DNA of 64,000 nt from NCBI RefSeq assembly GCF_002906155.1, contig NZ_MUJK01000003.1, positions 186,001 to 250,000 of the forward strand, read 5' to 3'. The stretch is from Pseudomonas laurylsulfativorans (lineage in GTDB: Bacteria; Pseudomonadota; Gammaproteobacteria; Pseudomonadales; Pseudomonadaceae). Under the pieces are notes generated by a model, which searched no databases, was not told the origin of the DNA, and was given only the letters and a program-made list of their open reading frames with translations. Position 1 is the first letter of the stretch. Each line of letters begins with the position of its first letter. Shown one piece after another: positions 38,538-48,023 of this stretch. The position numbers and the translations under genes were made by a program.

Positions 38538-39710
38538 ATGAGTCCAAGCGAACCGGTTACAGGGTTGATTCTTTCCGGTGGCGGGGCTCGGGCGGCCTAT
38601 CAGGTGGGCGTGCTGGCGGCGATTGCCGAATTGATGCCGCCGGGGGCGAGCAACCCGTTTCCGGTGATCGTCGGCACCTCGGCGGGCGCGATCAACGCCG
38701 TCAGTCTCGCCAGCGGAGCAATGGACTTTCGTCACGCCATCGAGCGCCTGACGGCCTTCTGGCAGGGCTTTCGCAGTCATCTGGTGTTGCGCAGCGACTG
38801 GCCCGGGGTCATTCGCCAGGCCAGTCGTTTTGTCAGCCACAGCCTGCTCGGCATCGGTGCCCAGATGCCGGTGGCGCTGCTCAATAGTTCGCCGCTGCGG
38901 GATCTGCTCAACGACAAACTGCACATGGGCGGCATCGCCGAAGCGATCGCACAGAAGCAATTGCACGCGGTGGCGGTCACGGCGTTCGGTTATGAGTCCG
39001 GTCAGGCAGTGACCTTCTATCAGGGCGGCGGCAAGATCGATGCCTGGTTGCGCCATCGACGTATCGGCGTTCCCACCCGACTGTCGGTTGAACACTTGCT
39101 CGCCAGTTCGGCGATTCCGCTGCTGTTCGCCCCGGTGAAAATCGGCGAAGAGTATTTCGGTGATGGCGCGGTGCGGCAGTCGGCGCCGATCAGTCCGGCG
39201 TTGCATCTGGGCGCCAGTCGTGTGTTGGTGGTGGGCGTCAGCGGCAACCCGCGCGGGGTCGATCCGCAACAACCCTTACTGCGCAGCTACACCGGTCAGC
39301 AGCCGACCCTGGCGCAGATCGGTGGGCACATGCTCAACAGTACGTTCATTGACAGCCTGGAAAGCGACATCGAGCTGTTGCAGCGCCTGAACCAGTTCAG
39401 TCACCTGATGCCCAACGGCACGCCGACCCGGGCATTGGGCGTGGCGCCCGTGGACGTTCTGGTGATTTCACCAAGCCAGCCAATCGACGAGATTGCCGCG
39501 CGCCATCGCCAGGAGTTGCCGCCGGCATTGCGTCTGTTCCTGCGTGGCCCGGGCGCGACCAAGACCAGCGGGGCAGGGGTGTTGAGTTACCTGCTGTTCG
39601 AGGCGGGGTATTGCAGCGAATTGATCGAACTGGGGCGGCGCGATGCCTTGGCCAAGCGCGGGGAGTTGTGCCGGTTTCTGGGGTTGGAGGAACCTGTGGT
39701 TTCGGCTTGA
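38538..39710 (+). CDS. Patatin-like phospholipase
   Basis: A 390-residue protein with the oxyanion loop LSGGGARAAYQVGVL, the nucleophile elbow VGTSAGAINA (Ser in GTSAG) and the catalytic Asp in FGDGAVRQSAPIS, giving a complete Ser-Asp dyad. No signal peptide, so probably cytoplasmic or membrane-associated. GGAGAG lies 6 nt before ATG 38538. It follows the lipid A acyltransferase on the same strand, hinting at lipid remodelling, although a REP hairpin separates them. Confidence 0.92.
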   Translation: MSPSEPVTGLILSGGGARAAYQVGVLAAIAELMPPGASNPFPVIVGTSAGAINAVSLASGAMDFRHAIERLTAFWQGFRSHLVLRSDWPGVIRQASRFVSHSLLGIGAQMPVALLNSSPLRDLLNDKLHMGGIAEAIAQKQLHAVAVTAFGYESGQAVTFYQGGGKIDAWLRHRRIGVPTRLSVEHLLASSAIPLLFAPVKIGEEYFGDGAVRQSAPISPALHLGASRVLVVGVSGNPRGVDPQQPLLRSYTGQQPTLAQIGGHMLNSTFIDSLESDIELLQRLNQFSHLMPNGTPTRALGVAPVDVLVISPSQPIDEIAARHRQELPPALRLFLRGPGATKTSGAGVLSYLLFEAGYCSELIELGRRDALAKRGELCRFLGLEEPVVSA

Positions 39711-39720
39711 GCCAGGCGGT

Positions 39721-39821
39721 CTGCAGGAGCGAGCTCGCTCGCGATGGACGTTAACGATGACGCTGGGAGCCTGATGCCCCGTGGCGCTCTCAAGTCCATC
39801 GCGAGCAAGCTCGCTCCTACA
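39721..39821. repeat. REP doublet with shared core
   Basis: Arms at 39721-39747 (start altered to CTGCAGG) and 39795-39821. The inner core GACGTTAACGATGACGCTGG... matches the reverse core at 34471-34520. It separates the convergent patatin and Tsx-like genes. Confidence 0.9.
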
Positions 39822-39824
39822 TGA

Positions 39825-40610
39825 TCAGAAGTGAACCTTAACCAGGAAGCTGGTCACGCTCTGATCAGTCTTGAAGCCCTGGCTGTCTTCAATCCCGTAC
39901 TTGTTTTTCCAGTAGTCATACTCGACACCGACGTACAACTGCTTGGCACCCAGGTTCAGCGCCTTGCCCAGGTCATATTTGACCTGCGGATTGAAGTGCA
40001 GGTTGGCGTGGTACTCGCCCTTGCTGTTGACATCGTTGTCGACGACCCAGTCCATGAAGCCGTCGATCAGCACATCCGAATCACCCACCGGGATGGTGTA
40101 GGACCAGACCGGCGTGACCTGCCAGATGTTGTCGCCCGGGCGGTCGCCTTCGGTGTGACGGTTGTAGAAGTTCAACTGGAAGTAGTCGAAGCCCGGGATG
40201 GCCAAGTCGAAGCCAGGGCCGATCAGGTACGACTCGGTGTCGTCTTCACCGAACTCGTAGGTCATGGCCAGCAGCACATCCTTGATCGGGCCTAACTCGA
40301 ACTTCTGGTCGAAGATCTTGTTGAACGACAGGCGCGGGCTGAGCTCTCCGTAGTGGGTGTTCTTACCCGCGAATGCGTCTTCCTTGCCGTTGTAGAAGAT
40401 CTTGTCGATGAAGAAGAAGTTGTCGCCGTACTTCCAGCCATCGGCGTGTTCGAAGGTCACCGTCTGCTGGATGCGCGGGTTGACCTGGAAGTCCTTGCCA
40501 TACAGATAGGTCAGGCTGTTGTTCTGCCACTGCAGCAAATCGCCGGCCATGGCCTGGCCCCCGGCCAGCATCGATCCCGCCAGCATCAGGCTAGTGCACG
40601 TACGTTTCAT
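39825..40610 (-). CDS. Tsx/OmpK-type outer-membrane channel, paralogue A
   Basis: A 261-residue protein with signal peptide MKRTCTSLMLAGSMLAGGQAMA and a beta-barrel sequence of alternating residues ending in Phe (VTSFLVKVHF), as required by the BAM machinery. Conserved blocks YLYGKDF, TFEHADGWKYGDNFFFID and ANLHFNPQVKYDLGKAL place it in the nucleoside-specific channel family. ATG 40610 has GGGAGC 7 nt upstream; the longer frame is not supported. It lies at the end of the purine catabolic block and has its own sigma-54 promoter, so it probably admits nucleosides or nucleobases. Confidence 0.9.
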   Translation of the reverse strand: MKRTCTSLMLAGSMLAGGQAMAGDLLQWQNNSLTYLYGKDFQVNPRIQQTVTFEHADGWKYGDNFFFIDKIFYNGKEDAFAGKNTHYGELSPRLSFNKIFDQKFELGPIKDVLLAMTYEFGEDDTESYLIGPGFDLAIPGFDYFQLNFYNRHTEGDRPGDNIWQVTPVWSYTIPVGDSDVLIDGFMDWVVDNDVNSKGEYHANLHFNPQVKYDLGKALNLGAKQLYVGVEYDYWKNKYGIEDSQGFKTDQSVTSFLVKVHF

Positions 40611-40728
40611 TCGGTTGCTCCCAAAAAGTAGGTGGTTCCACGTTATTTTTTTAAGATCGGCGCTCTGGTGTGGCGCCTGTTTCTGAAGCGGTAAAAAAAT
40701 CATCCATTCGGTCAGCTTTAGTGCTGTT

Positions 40729-40745
40729 AGCAATAGCTGGGCCAA
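40729..40745 (-). promoter_or_regulatory. Sigma-54 (-24/-12) promoter of Tsx-like paralogue A
   Basis: On the minus strand TTGGCCCAGCTATTGCT fits the sigma-54 consensus TGGCAC-N5-TTGCW, with GG and GC exactly 10 nt apart. It lies 119 nt upstream of the start codon within a 378-bp gene-free gap. That gap holds otherwise only A/T runs and no ORF. Confidence 0.7.
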
Positions 40746-40988
40746 GGCTTTCAAAAAGCCAAAAAACTCCCGTTCGGCAGCTCAAGAGCGGTCGATTGAG
40801 AGGGGGTTTGGAGTGCCTTGGTACCTGCCAGCGCCGGGATAAGTTGGCCTTCTGGTCAGGTTTTACATCCGGGCTTTTTTTTAAACCGGATTCGGGCGGC
40901 CGCGGAGAATACTGACTCCTCGGCCAGGTCTCAAGTGCTCCGCAACGGCGCACCGACGACAGGTGTGGGGCACGGTTGCGGGGCAGCA

Positions 40989-41774
40989 TCAGAAATGCAC
41001 CTTCACCAGCAGGCTGGTGGTGTTTTCATTGGTGTCGAATTTGCCGCTGTTTTCGATGCCGTATTTGTCTTTCCAGTAGCTGTATTCGACGCCGACGTAC
41101 ACCTGTTTCTCCCGCCAGCCCAGGGCCTTGCCCAGGTCGTACTTGACCTGCGGGTTGAAGTGCAGGTTGGCGTGATAGGTGCCATGGGCGTTCTGGTCGT
41201 TATCCACCACCCAGTCCATGTAGCCGTCGATCAATAGGCTCGAGTTGCCCAGAGGCAGGGTGTAGGACCAGGCCGGCGTGATCTGCCAGACATCATCCCC
41301 AGGACGCGAGCCTTCGGTTTGGCGGTAATAGAAGTTCAAGGTGAAAAAGTTGAAGCCCGGCACTGCGAGGTCAAAACCGGGGCCGATCAGGTAGGCTTCG
41401 GTGTCGTCTTCGCCGTTCTCGTAGGTCATGGCCAGCAGCACGTCCTTGATCGGGCCGAATTCGAAACGACGGTCGAGGATCTTGCCGAAGGAGAGGCGCG
41501 GGCTGAACTCGCCGTAGTAGGCGTGAACGCCTTTGTTGCGGTCTTTCTCGCCGTTGTAGTAAGTGCTGTCGATGAACATGAAGTTGTCGCCGTACTTCCA
41601 GCGGTCGGCGTGTTCGAAGGTGATCGTCTGCTGGATCGACGGGTTGACCGCGAAATCCTTGCCGTACAAGTAGCTCAGGCTGTTGGTCTGCCACAGCAGT
41701 AAATCACCGGCCATGGCTTGACTCGCGACCAGCAGGCCAGCACTCAACAGCAAGTTGGTTTGTGTCCGAATCAT
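40989..41774 (-). CDS. Tsx/OmpK-type outer-membrane channel, paralogue B
   Basis: A 261-residue protein, the same length as paralogue A and clearly homologous along its whole length (YLYGKDFAVNPSIQQTITFEHAD and PIKDVLLAMTYENGEDDTEAYLIGPGFDLAVPG), ending VKVHF. The signal peptide is MIRTQTNLLLSAGLLVASQAMA. GGGAGC lies 5-6 nt before ATG 41774. It follows the NCS2 permease on the same strand after a REP doublet, so it may be transcribed with the urate genes, unlike paralogue A. Confidence 0.9.
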   Translation of the reverse strand: MIRTQTNLLLSAGLLVASQAMAGDLLLWQTNSLSYLYGKDFAVNPSIQQTITFEHADRWKYGDNFMFIDSTYYNGEKDRNKGVHAYYGEFSPRLSFGKILDRRFEFGPIKDVLLAMTYENGEDDTEAYLIGPGFDLAVPGFNFFTLNFYYRQTEGSRPGDDVWQITPAWSYTLPLGNSSLLIDGYMDWVVDNDQNAHGTYHANLHFNPQVKYDLGKALGWREKQVYVGVEYSYWKDKYGIENSGKFDTNENTTSLLVKVHF

Positions 41775-41825
41775 CTGTTGCTCCCTCTTGTTTTTATTTT
41801 TGCGAGGCGCAGGCAACCCCAAATC

Positions 41826-41927
41826 CTGTAGGAGCGAGCCTGCTCGCGATGGTCGTCAACGATTACGCGCGTTATCTGGATAAACGCGGTGTTCTCAGGT
41901 TCATCGCGAGCAGGCTCGCTCCTACAG
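41826..41927. repeat. REP doublet with shared 50-nt core
   Basis: Arms at 41826-41851 and 41902-41927. The core GTCGTCAACGATTACGCG... ending GGTGTTCTC resembles the core at 30389-30438 almost base for base. Confidence 0.9.
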
Positions 41928-41946
41928 GGGGTTGTGCGTTTCTGTC

Positions 41947-43299
41947 TTAGTGGGCGTGGCAGTCGTTGACGGCCGCGCGCTCGGCGCCGCCAAGGATGTT
42001 GAACAGCAAGTTCAGCGTCAGCGCGCTGAGGGTGGCCATGGCAATGCCGCTGTGGGTGATCGGGCTCATCCATACGGGCAAGTGGGCGAAAAACTCTGGG
42101 CGCACCACCGGGATCAGACCCATGCCAATGCTCACCGCCACCAGCAACTGATTGCGACGGTCACCGATATCGGCTTCCTGGAGAATCTTGATCCCGGTGG
42201 CGGCAACCATGCCGAACATCGCTATCGCAGCGCCGCCCAGTACCGCTGGCGGAATCGAGGCCACCAGGAACGCGGCCTTGGGCAGCAGGCTCAGCACGAT
42301 CAGCAAGCCGCCGGCAACGATGGTCACCGAGCGGCAGCGCACGCCGGTCATCTGCACCAGGCCGATGTTCTGGGCGAAGGAGGAGTGGGTGAAGGTGTTG
42401 AAGAACCCGGCGAAGAACGAGGCGCCGGCATCGCACAGCAAGCCGCGACGCAGCATCCGTGGGCAGACTTCCTGGCCGGTGATCTTGCCCAGTGCAAGAA
42501 ACATCCCGGTGGACTCGACGAAAATGATCACCACCACCAGGCACATCGACAGGATCGGCGCGAGTTCGAATTTCGGCATGCCGAAGTGCAGCGGGGTCAC
42601 GAACTGCAGCCATGGCGCCTGAGCCATGCCACTGAGGTCGACCATGCCGAGCACGCCGCAGAGCACGTAGCCCAGGCACATGCCGATCAGCACGGAAATA
42701 TTGACCCAGAAACCGCGCATGAAGCGGTGCACCAGCAAGATGGTGCCCAATACCAGTGCGGCGATGGTCAAGTAAATCGGTGAACCGAATTGAGTGGCGT
42801 CAGCACCGCCGCCGGCCCAGTTCACGGCCACGGGGAACAGCGATAAACCGATCGAGGTGATGACCGTGCCGGTCACCAACGGCGGGAAGAAGCGCACGAC
42901 CTTGGACATGAACGGGGCGATGATCATGCCGAAGAACCCGGCGGCGATGGTTGCGCCGAAGATCCCTTGCAGGCCGATACCGGGCATGCCGGCCATGGCG
43001 ACCATGCTGCCAACGGCAGCGAAACTGGCACCCATCATCACCGGCATGCGAATGCCCATGGGGCCGATGCCGAGGGATTGGACGATGGTGGCGATGCCGG
43101 CGACCAGCAGGTCGGCATTGATCAGGAAGGCGATTTCTTCACGACTCAGGCCAGCGGCCTGTCCGATGATCAGCGGCACCGCGATGGCGCCGCCATACAT
43201 CAGCAGAACATGTTGCAAACCGACCAGGATCAGTTGCAAGAGGGGCAAACGCTGAATGGCGGGTGCGTCGGGGATGCGCGCTGCGGATAGCTCGGACAT
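41947..43299 (-). CDS. NCS2 nucleobase:cation symporter (urate/xanthine permease)
   Basis: A 450-residue protein with 14 predicted TM helices. NCS2 marks are QHVLLMYGGAIAVPLIIG, the substrate-site region FVESTGMFLALGKITG and FTHSSFAQNIGLVQMTGVRCRSVT. The FVESTG form is typical of the UacT/XanQ side of the family. It is placed directly after puuD on the same strand, so urate or xanthine is the expected substrate, taken up with protons. Confidence 0.92.
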   Translation of the reverse strand: MSELSAARIPDAPAIQRLPLLQLILVGLQHVLLMYGGAIAVPLIIGQAAGLSREEIAFLINADLLVAGIATIVQSLGIGPMGIRMPVMMGASFAAVGSMVAMAGMPGIGLQGIFGATIAAGFFGMIIAPFMSKVVRFFPPLVTGTVITSIGLSLFPVAVNWAGGGADATQFGSPIYLTIAALVLGTILLVHRFMRGFWVNISVLIGMCLGYVLCGVLGMVDLSGMAQAPWLQFVTPLHFGMPKFELAPILSMCLVVVIIFVESTGMFLALGKITGQEVCPRMLRRGLLCDAGASFFAGFFNTFTHSSFAQNIGLVQMTGVRCRSVTIVAGGLLIVLSLLPKAAFLVASIPPAVLGGAAIAMFGMVAATGIKILQEADIGDRRNQLLVAVSIGMGLIPVVRPEFFAHLPVWMSPITHSGIAMATLSALTLNLLFNILGGAERAAVNDCHAH

Positions 43300-43361
43300 G
43301 CAACACCTCGGATCTTTTTTATTCTTTTGATTTTGTGCATCAGGTTGACCGCGGCGCGGCC

Positions 43362-43425
43362 AATCGCTGGCAAGCCAGCTCCTACAGGGTTTCGGTGACC
43401 TTGTAGGAGCTGGCTTGCCAGCGAT
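43362..43425. repeat. REP doublet (GTAGGAGCTGGCTTGCCAGCGAT type)
   Basis: Perfect arms at 43362-43385 and 43402-43425, 16-nt loop, between the permease start and the puuD stop. Confidence 0.9.
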
Positions 43426-43438
43426 GCTTTTTCAGCGA

Positions 43439-44740
43439 TTAATTGGTCTGGGCTCCCTGAGCAATCCAGGCACCAATCAGGTCACGTTCCTGCTGGGTCA
43501 TCTGCGTGATGTTGCCCAGTGGCATGATCTGGCTGGTGACGGCTTGCGCCTGAATCCGCGGTGCGTTCTGGCGGATCTGCTCGGGGGTGTCGAACATCAC
43601 ACCGGCAGGAGCCGCACTGAACAGCGGGCTGGTTGGCTTGGCCGAATGGCAAACCGAGCAACGTTCCTGAATCACGCTGTGCACTTTGTCAAAGCCAGGG
43701 CCTGCGTTGGACGCTTGCGCCGGTGCGGCGGCTGGCGCTTCTACGGGTTTGGCTTCAGCGGGTTTCAAACCACCGCCCACTGCTGTTTCCGGCAGCGGCT
43801 GGTATTCGATTTTCGCTGGGGCCTTGGCCACTTCCGGGCTGTTCAGCGGCGCAGGGCCGGTGACGTAGGCCAGGCTGATCATGCCGACAGCTGCCACTGG
43901 AAGCGTCCAGGCAAATTTGTGGCTGTCGTGACGGGTGTTGAAGTAGTGACGCACCAACACCGCCAGTACCGCGATCCCGGCCAGGATCAACCAGTTGTAC
44001 TGGCTGCCGTAGGTGCTCGGGAAGTGGTTGCTGATCATGATGAACAGCACCGGCAAGGTGAAGTAGTTGTTGTGACGCGAACGTAGCAGGCCTTTGGCCG
44101 GCAGCGCCGGATCCGGCGTGCGGTTCTCGGCAATCGCCGCCACCAGTGCGCGTTGCGCCGGCATGATGATGCGGAACACGTTGCCGACCATGATGGTGCC
44201 GATGATCGCGCCGACGTGCAGGTACGCACCCCGACCGCTGAACACTTTGCTGAAGCCGTAGGCCGCGCCGATGATCAGGACGAACAGGATGAAACCCAGC
44301 AGGGCAGGGCGTTTGCCCAGGGCCGAGTCGCAGAGGAAGGAATAGACGAACCAGCCGATGAACAGCGAGCCGATACCGATGGCCACGCCTTCAGGACCGC
44401 TCAGGGTGCTGCCCGGAGCCAGCAGGTAGAGCGTCGGATTGGAGTAGAACACCACGCACAGCAGCGCGATACCCGACATCCAGGTGAAGTAGGCTTCCCA
44501 TTTGAACCAGTGCAGGTTGTCCGGCATGGTCGGTGGAGCCAGCTTGTATTTTTCCAGGTGGTAGATACCGCCACCGTGGATTGCCCACAAATCACCGGCC
44601 AGGCCGGTTCTCGGGTTGACCCGGTTGAGGTTGTTTTCCAGCCATACGAAATAGAACGATGCGCCGATCCAGGCCACACCAGTAATCATATGAACCCAGC
44701 GCACGCTCAGGTTCAGCCATTCCAACAGATGTGCTTCCAC
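43439..44740 (-). CDS. puuD: Urate hydroxylase PuuD (membrane urate oxidase with cytochrome c tail)
   Basis: A 433-residue protein. About eight TM helices (residues 1-310, starting with LSVRWVHMITGVAWIGASFYFVWLENNLNR) are followed by an Ala/Pro-rich linker and a C-terminal cytochrome c domain with the haem motif CSVCH (VIQERCSVCHSAKPTSPLF). PuuD oxidises urate to 5-hydroxyisourate and feeds electrons to the respiratory chain, replacing the cofactor-free uricase. The product goes to HiuH encoded at 48371. Confidence 0.95.
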   Translation of the reverse strand: MEAHLLEWLNLSVRWVHMITGVAWIGASFYFVWLENNLNRVNPRTGLAGDLWAIHGGGIYHLEKYKLAPPTMPDNLHWFKWEAYFTWMSGIALLCVVFYSNPTLYLLAPGSTLSGPEGVAIGIGSLFIGWFVYSFLCDSALGKRPALLGFILFVLIIGAAYGFSKVFSGRGAYLHVGAIIGTIMVGNVFRIIMPAQRALVAAIAENRTPDPALPAKGLLRSRHNNYFTLPVLFIMISNHFPSTYGSQYNWLILAGIAVLAVLVRHYFNTRHDSHKFAWTLPVAAVGMISLAYVTGPAPLNSPEVAKAPAKIEYQPLPETAVGGGLKPAEAKPVEAPAAAPAQASNAGPGFDKVHSVIQERCSVCHSAKPTSPLFSAAPAGVMFDTPEQIRQNAPRIQAQAVTSQIMPLGNITQMTQQERDLIGAWIAQGAQTN

Positions 44741-44790
44741 AGTCTTTACCTCTCGCCTGTCACTCTGTTGTCGAGTGATCAGACCTTCTC

Positions 44791-45294
44791 TTATTGGTGG
44801 GGGGCGAGGATCAAACGCTCATCCTCTTTGAAAAAATGCTCATCGCAGTTATTGCCTGTGCCACTGCGATCAACCACCAGGAAGTCATCCCGCTTTTCGA
44901 TCGTCAGCACCGGGTGGTGCCAGACGCCGCGATGGTAATTAATGCCCTGCCTGCCGTTGGTGACGAAGGCGCGGACCAAGCCTGATACAGGTTCATCGCC
45001 AAGTGGCGCGACCACGATCAGAAAGGGGTTGCCGAGCAGCGGTATGAAAGCCTGGCTGCCCAGCGGATGGCGTTCCAGCATGCTCACGGTCAGCGGCATG
45101 TCCTGCGCGTCGGCGCGGAAGATGCTGATGATCGCGTTGTCCTCTGGCTTGGCGGTTTCTACCGTGGCCAGTTTGTGGAAGCGCATGGTCGAACCGTTGT
45201 TGATCATAAAGTGATCGCTGCCGTCGGTTTCGATCACGTCACCGAAAGGGGCGAAGGCTTCTTTGGTCAGCGGTTCAATCGTCAGTGTGCGCAT
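44791..45294 (-). CDS. allA: Ureidoglycolate lyase
   Basis: A 167-residue cupin-fold enzyme. Marks are PLTKEAFAPFGDVIE at the N-terminus, MLERHPLGSQAFIPL (His and Gln site) and GINYHRGVWHHPVLTI. It splits ureidoglycolate into glyoxylate and urea, the last step of the allantoin branch here. It lies between the allantoicase gene (after a REP) and puuD on the same strand. Confidence 0.95.
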   Translation of the reverse strand: MRTLTIEPLTKEAFAPFGDVIETDGSDHFMINNGSTMRFHKLATVETAKPEDNAIISIFRADAQDMPLTVSMLERHPLGSQAFIPLLGNPFLIVVAPLGDEPVSGLVRAFVTNGRQGINYHRGVWHHPVLTIEKRDDFLVVDRSGTGNNCDEHFFKEDERLILAPHQ

Positions 45295-45334
45295 GCTGTT
45301 CTTCTTAATCTCAAATGTGTTGGTGTGTTGCTTT

Positions 45335-45401
45335 TGTAGGAGCCCGGCTTGCCGGCGATGGCGTCGGTGAGGGCGCCATCGCCGGCAAGCCGGCTCCTAC
45401 A
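45335..45401. repeat. REP doublet (GGCTTGCCGGCGATGGCG type)
   Basis: Arms at 45335-45363 and 45374-45401, loop 10 nt, one inserted C in the left arm, between alc and allA. Confidence 0.88.
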
Positions 45402-45411
45402 GGGCTCAGCA

Positions 45412-46407
45412 TTACTTCGCGACCTTGCCCAGTACACGCAGGCGGCTCACACCACCATCCGGGAACACGTTCAGGCGGATGTGGGTGATCGGGCCCAGTG
45501 CCTTGATCTGCTCGGCGAAGGCGTGTTCGGCGTGCATTTCCAGCTTCTGGCTTGGCAGCAGTTCGCGCCAGAACAGCGACTGGGTTTCGATTTGGCTGTC
45601 GGTACCGCCCTTCACGAAGGCGCCCTGGATCGAGCAGCTGTCCGGGTAGTTGCCCTTGAAGTGCAGGGTGTCGACGATGACTTTCTCGACTTCACCGGCA
45701 TGACCCAGCGCGACGATGACCCAGTCATTGCCCGGGGTACGGCGACGCGCGGTTTCCCAGCCGTCGCCCATGTTGATGCCACGGCCCGGGTTGAGGATGT
45801 TGCTCATGCGGCCGAAGTGTTCGTCGGAGCAGGCGAGGGCGCGACCACCGTTGAGGGCAGCGGCCAGGTCGACTTGCTCGTTGTCGCCGATCGCCGACCA
45901 GTCACGGAACGGCACGCCGTACACGCGCAGACGGGCCACGCCGCCATCCGGGTAGATGTTGAAGCGCAGGTGGCTGAAGGCCTGGTCGTTGTTGATTTCG
46001 TGGAAGTGGTGGCTGTTGCCTTGCAGCTCGACGGCCGACAGCACTTCAGTCCACTGGGTGTTTTCATCAGGCTCGCCCGACGCCAGGAAGCACGCTTCCA
46101 GAGAGGCCGATGGCGGGAAGTTGCCGGTGAAGAATGAAGTGTCGATGTCGACGCCCTTGATCGAACCCGGTACGCCCAGGCGGATTACGGCGCTGTCGAA
46201 GCCTTCGAAGCGCTTGCGGCGCGATTCCCAGCCATCCATCCACTTGCCGTTGTCATCGAACACGCCCTCCTTCCATACGGCCGGGGTCGGTTGGAACAGG
46301 CGATTGGCGTCTGCGAACCAGTCATCGGTGACCGAGATGATTTTGGTGCCCAGGCGGGCATCGGCCAGGTTGACGAACTTCTCGAAAGGTACGGCGTAAG
46401 CTTTCAT
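45412..46407 (-). CDS. alc: Allantoicase
   Basis: A 331-residue protein made of two homologous jelly-roll halves (about 15-170 and 185-330). This shows in the repeated [35 protein letters not shown] and [35 protein letters not shown]. It hydrolyses allantoate to ureidoglycolate and urea. It is the third gene after puuE and uraD. Confidence 0.95.
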   Translation of the reverse strand: MKAYAVPFEKFVNLADARLGTKIISVTDDWFADANRLFQPTPAVWKEGVFDDNGKWMDGWESRRKRFEGFDSAVIRLGVPGSIKGVDIDTSFFTGNFPPSASLEACFLASGEPDENTQWTEVLSAVELQGNSHHFHEINNDQAFSHLRFNIYPDGGVARLRVYGVPFRDWSAIGDNEQVDLAAALNGGRALACSDEHFGRMSNILNPGRGINMGDGWETARRRTPGNDWVIVALGHAGEVEKVIVDTLHFKGNYPDSCSIQGAFVKGGTDSQIETQSLFWRELLPSQKLEMHAEHAFAEQIKALGPITHIRLNVFPDGGVSRLRVLGKVAK

Positions 46408-46497
46408 TCTTCTTGTCTGCCTTTAAATAAGTGGCTTGGGATGCTTGCGAGGCCCTTGGCGGTTCCGGCGTTCTTGAATTCGCTCAGGCCAGGCTTG

Positions 46498-47013
46498 CTA
46501 TAGGGTCAGTAATCGGAACAGGGCGATCTTGTTGATCTCCGCCAGCGCGCACTTGAACTCGGTGTCGACCGGGTTGTGGATGCGCGTTTCGAACGCTGCG
46601 AGGATCTGATGCCGGTTGCTGCCTTTTACCGCCATGATGAAGGGAAACTTGAACTTGGCTTTATAGGCGTCGTTCAGCTCGGTGAAGCGCTGGAACTCTT
46701 CGGCCGTGCATTGGTGAATACCGGCGCCAGCCTGTTCATGGGTGCTGGCCTCGGTAAGCTGGCCCTGGACGGCGGCTTTGCCGGCCAGGTCCGGGTGAGC
46801 ATTGATCAGGGCCAGTTGGCTTGCGTGATCAGCACTCAACAGGATGTCGCTCATGCGCTGGTGCAGGGTTTCGATCTCGTCGATCGAAGCGTCCTGGCCC
46901 AGGCCGAAGGCCTTCTCGGCCACCCATGGCGAATGTTCGTAGATGTCGGCGAAAGCGGCGACGAAGGCGTCGCGGCTCAGAGTCGAGGGTTTTACTGTTT
47001 GAAAGGTGCTCAT
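46498..47013 (-). CDS. uraD: 2-oxo-4-hydroxy-4-carboxy-5-ureidoimidazoline (OHCU) decarboxylase
   Basis: A 171-residue all-helical protein. Marks are VAAFADIYEHSPWVAEKAF (catalytic His), INAHPDLAGKAAVQGQLTEASTHEQAGAG and FPFIMAVKGSNRHQILAAF. It converts OHCU to S-allantoin. ATG 47013 overlaps the puuE stop by 4 bp (ATGA), showing coupling; the 23 extra residues of the longer frame lie inside puuE. Confidence 0.95.
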   Translation of the reverse strand: MSTFQTVKPSTLSRDAFVAAFADIYEHSPWVAEKAFGLGQDASIDEIETLHQRMSDILLSADHASQLALINAHPDLAGKAAVQGQLTEASTHEQAGAGIHQCTAEEFQRFTELNDAYKAKFKFPFIMAVKGSNRHQILAAFETRIHNPVDTEFKCALAEINKIALFRLLTL

Positions 47014-47936
47014 TTGGCAGCCCCTGTGTACGGGTGGGTTTCGTGCCAGTGGCGTGCGATGTCGACGCGACGGCTGAACCACACCTGTTCATGACTTTTA
47101 GCGTATTCGATAAAGCGCTTGAGCGAAGCCAGACGCGCCGGACGGCCGATCAGGCGGCAGTGCAGGCCGATCGAGAGCATCTTCGGTGCTTCGGCGCCCT
47201 CGGCGTAGAGCACGTCGAACGCATCCTTGAGGTATTCGAAGAAGTCGTCGCCCTTGTTGAAACCCTGGACTTGGGTGAAGCGCATGTCGTTGGTGTCCAG
47301 GGTGTACGGGATCACCAGGTGCGGCTTGCCGGTCGGGTTGTTCGGTTCCCAGTAGGGCAGGTCGTCGTCGTAGGTGTCGCAGTCGTAGAGGAAACCGCCT
47401 TCTTCCATCACCAGGCGACGGGTGTTCGGGCCGGTGCGGCCGGTGTACCAGCCTAGCGGGCGTTCGCCAGTGATTTCGGTGAGGATGCGGATCGCTTCGA
47501 GCATGTGCTCGCGTTCCTGGGCTTCGTCCATGTACTGGTAGTCGATCCAGCGATAGCCATGACTGCAGATCTCGTGGCCGGCATCGACCATGGCGCGGAT
47601 CACGTCCGGGTGACGCTGGGCGGCCATGGCCACGGCGAAGATGGTCAGCGGAATGTCGAATTCCTTGAACAGCTTGAGGATCCGCCACACGCCGGCACGG
47701 CTGCCATACTCGTAAAGGGATTCCATGCTCATGTTGCGCGCGCCTTGCAGCGGCTGGGCGGAAACCATTTCCGAGAGGAAGGCTTCGGACTCTTTGTCGC
47801 CGTGCAGGATGTTGCGCTCGCCGCCTTCTTCGTAATTGAGTACGAACGACAGGGCGATGCGGGCATTGCCCGGCCAGTGTGGGTGCGGAGGGTTACTGCC
47901 GTAACCGACCAGGTCGCGTGGGTAGTCAGCGCTCAC
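47010..47936 (-). CDS. puuE: Allantoinase PuuE (polysaccharide-deacetylase-like)
   Basis: A 308-residue protein beginning MSADYPRDLVGYGSNPPHPHWPGNARIALSFVLNYEEGGE, the PuuE signature. Its NodB-like fold has GHEICSHGYRWIDYQ (His ligands) and GWYTGRTGPNTRRL. It is a metal-independent allantoinase unrelated to the amidohydrolase type and opens allantoin to allantoate. It is the first gene of puuE-uraD-alc; a TTGTATACAA dyad lies 88 bp upstream. Confidence 0.96.
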   Translation of the reverse strand: MSADYPRDLVGYGSNPPHPHWPGNARIALSFVLNYEEGGERNILHGDKESEAFLSEMVSAQPLQGARNMSMESLYEYGSRAGVWRILKLFKEFDIPLTIFAVAMAAQRHPDVIRAMVDAGHEICSHGYRWIDYQYMDEAQEREHMLEAIRILTEITGERPLGWYTGRTGPNTRRLVMEEGGFLYDCDTYDDDLPYWEPNNPTGKPHLVIPYTLDTNDMRFTQVQGFNKGDDFFEYLKDAFDVLYAEGAEAPKMLSIGLHCRLIGRPARLASLKRFIEYAKSHEQVWFSRRVDIARHWHETHPYTGAAK

Positions 47937-48023
47937 TGCAGGCTTCCTTCTTATTCGATGATGACGGTTGGTGTGACGCAGCTGAAGATTGGTTGGCAGG
48001 CTGGCGTCACAGCGATGGGCTGA

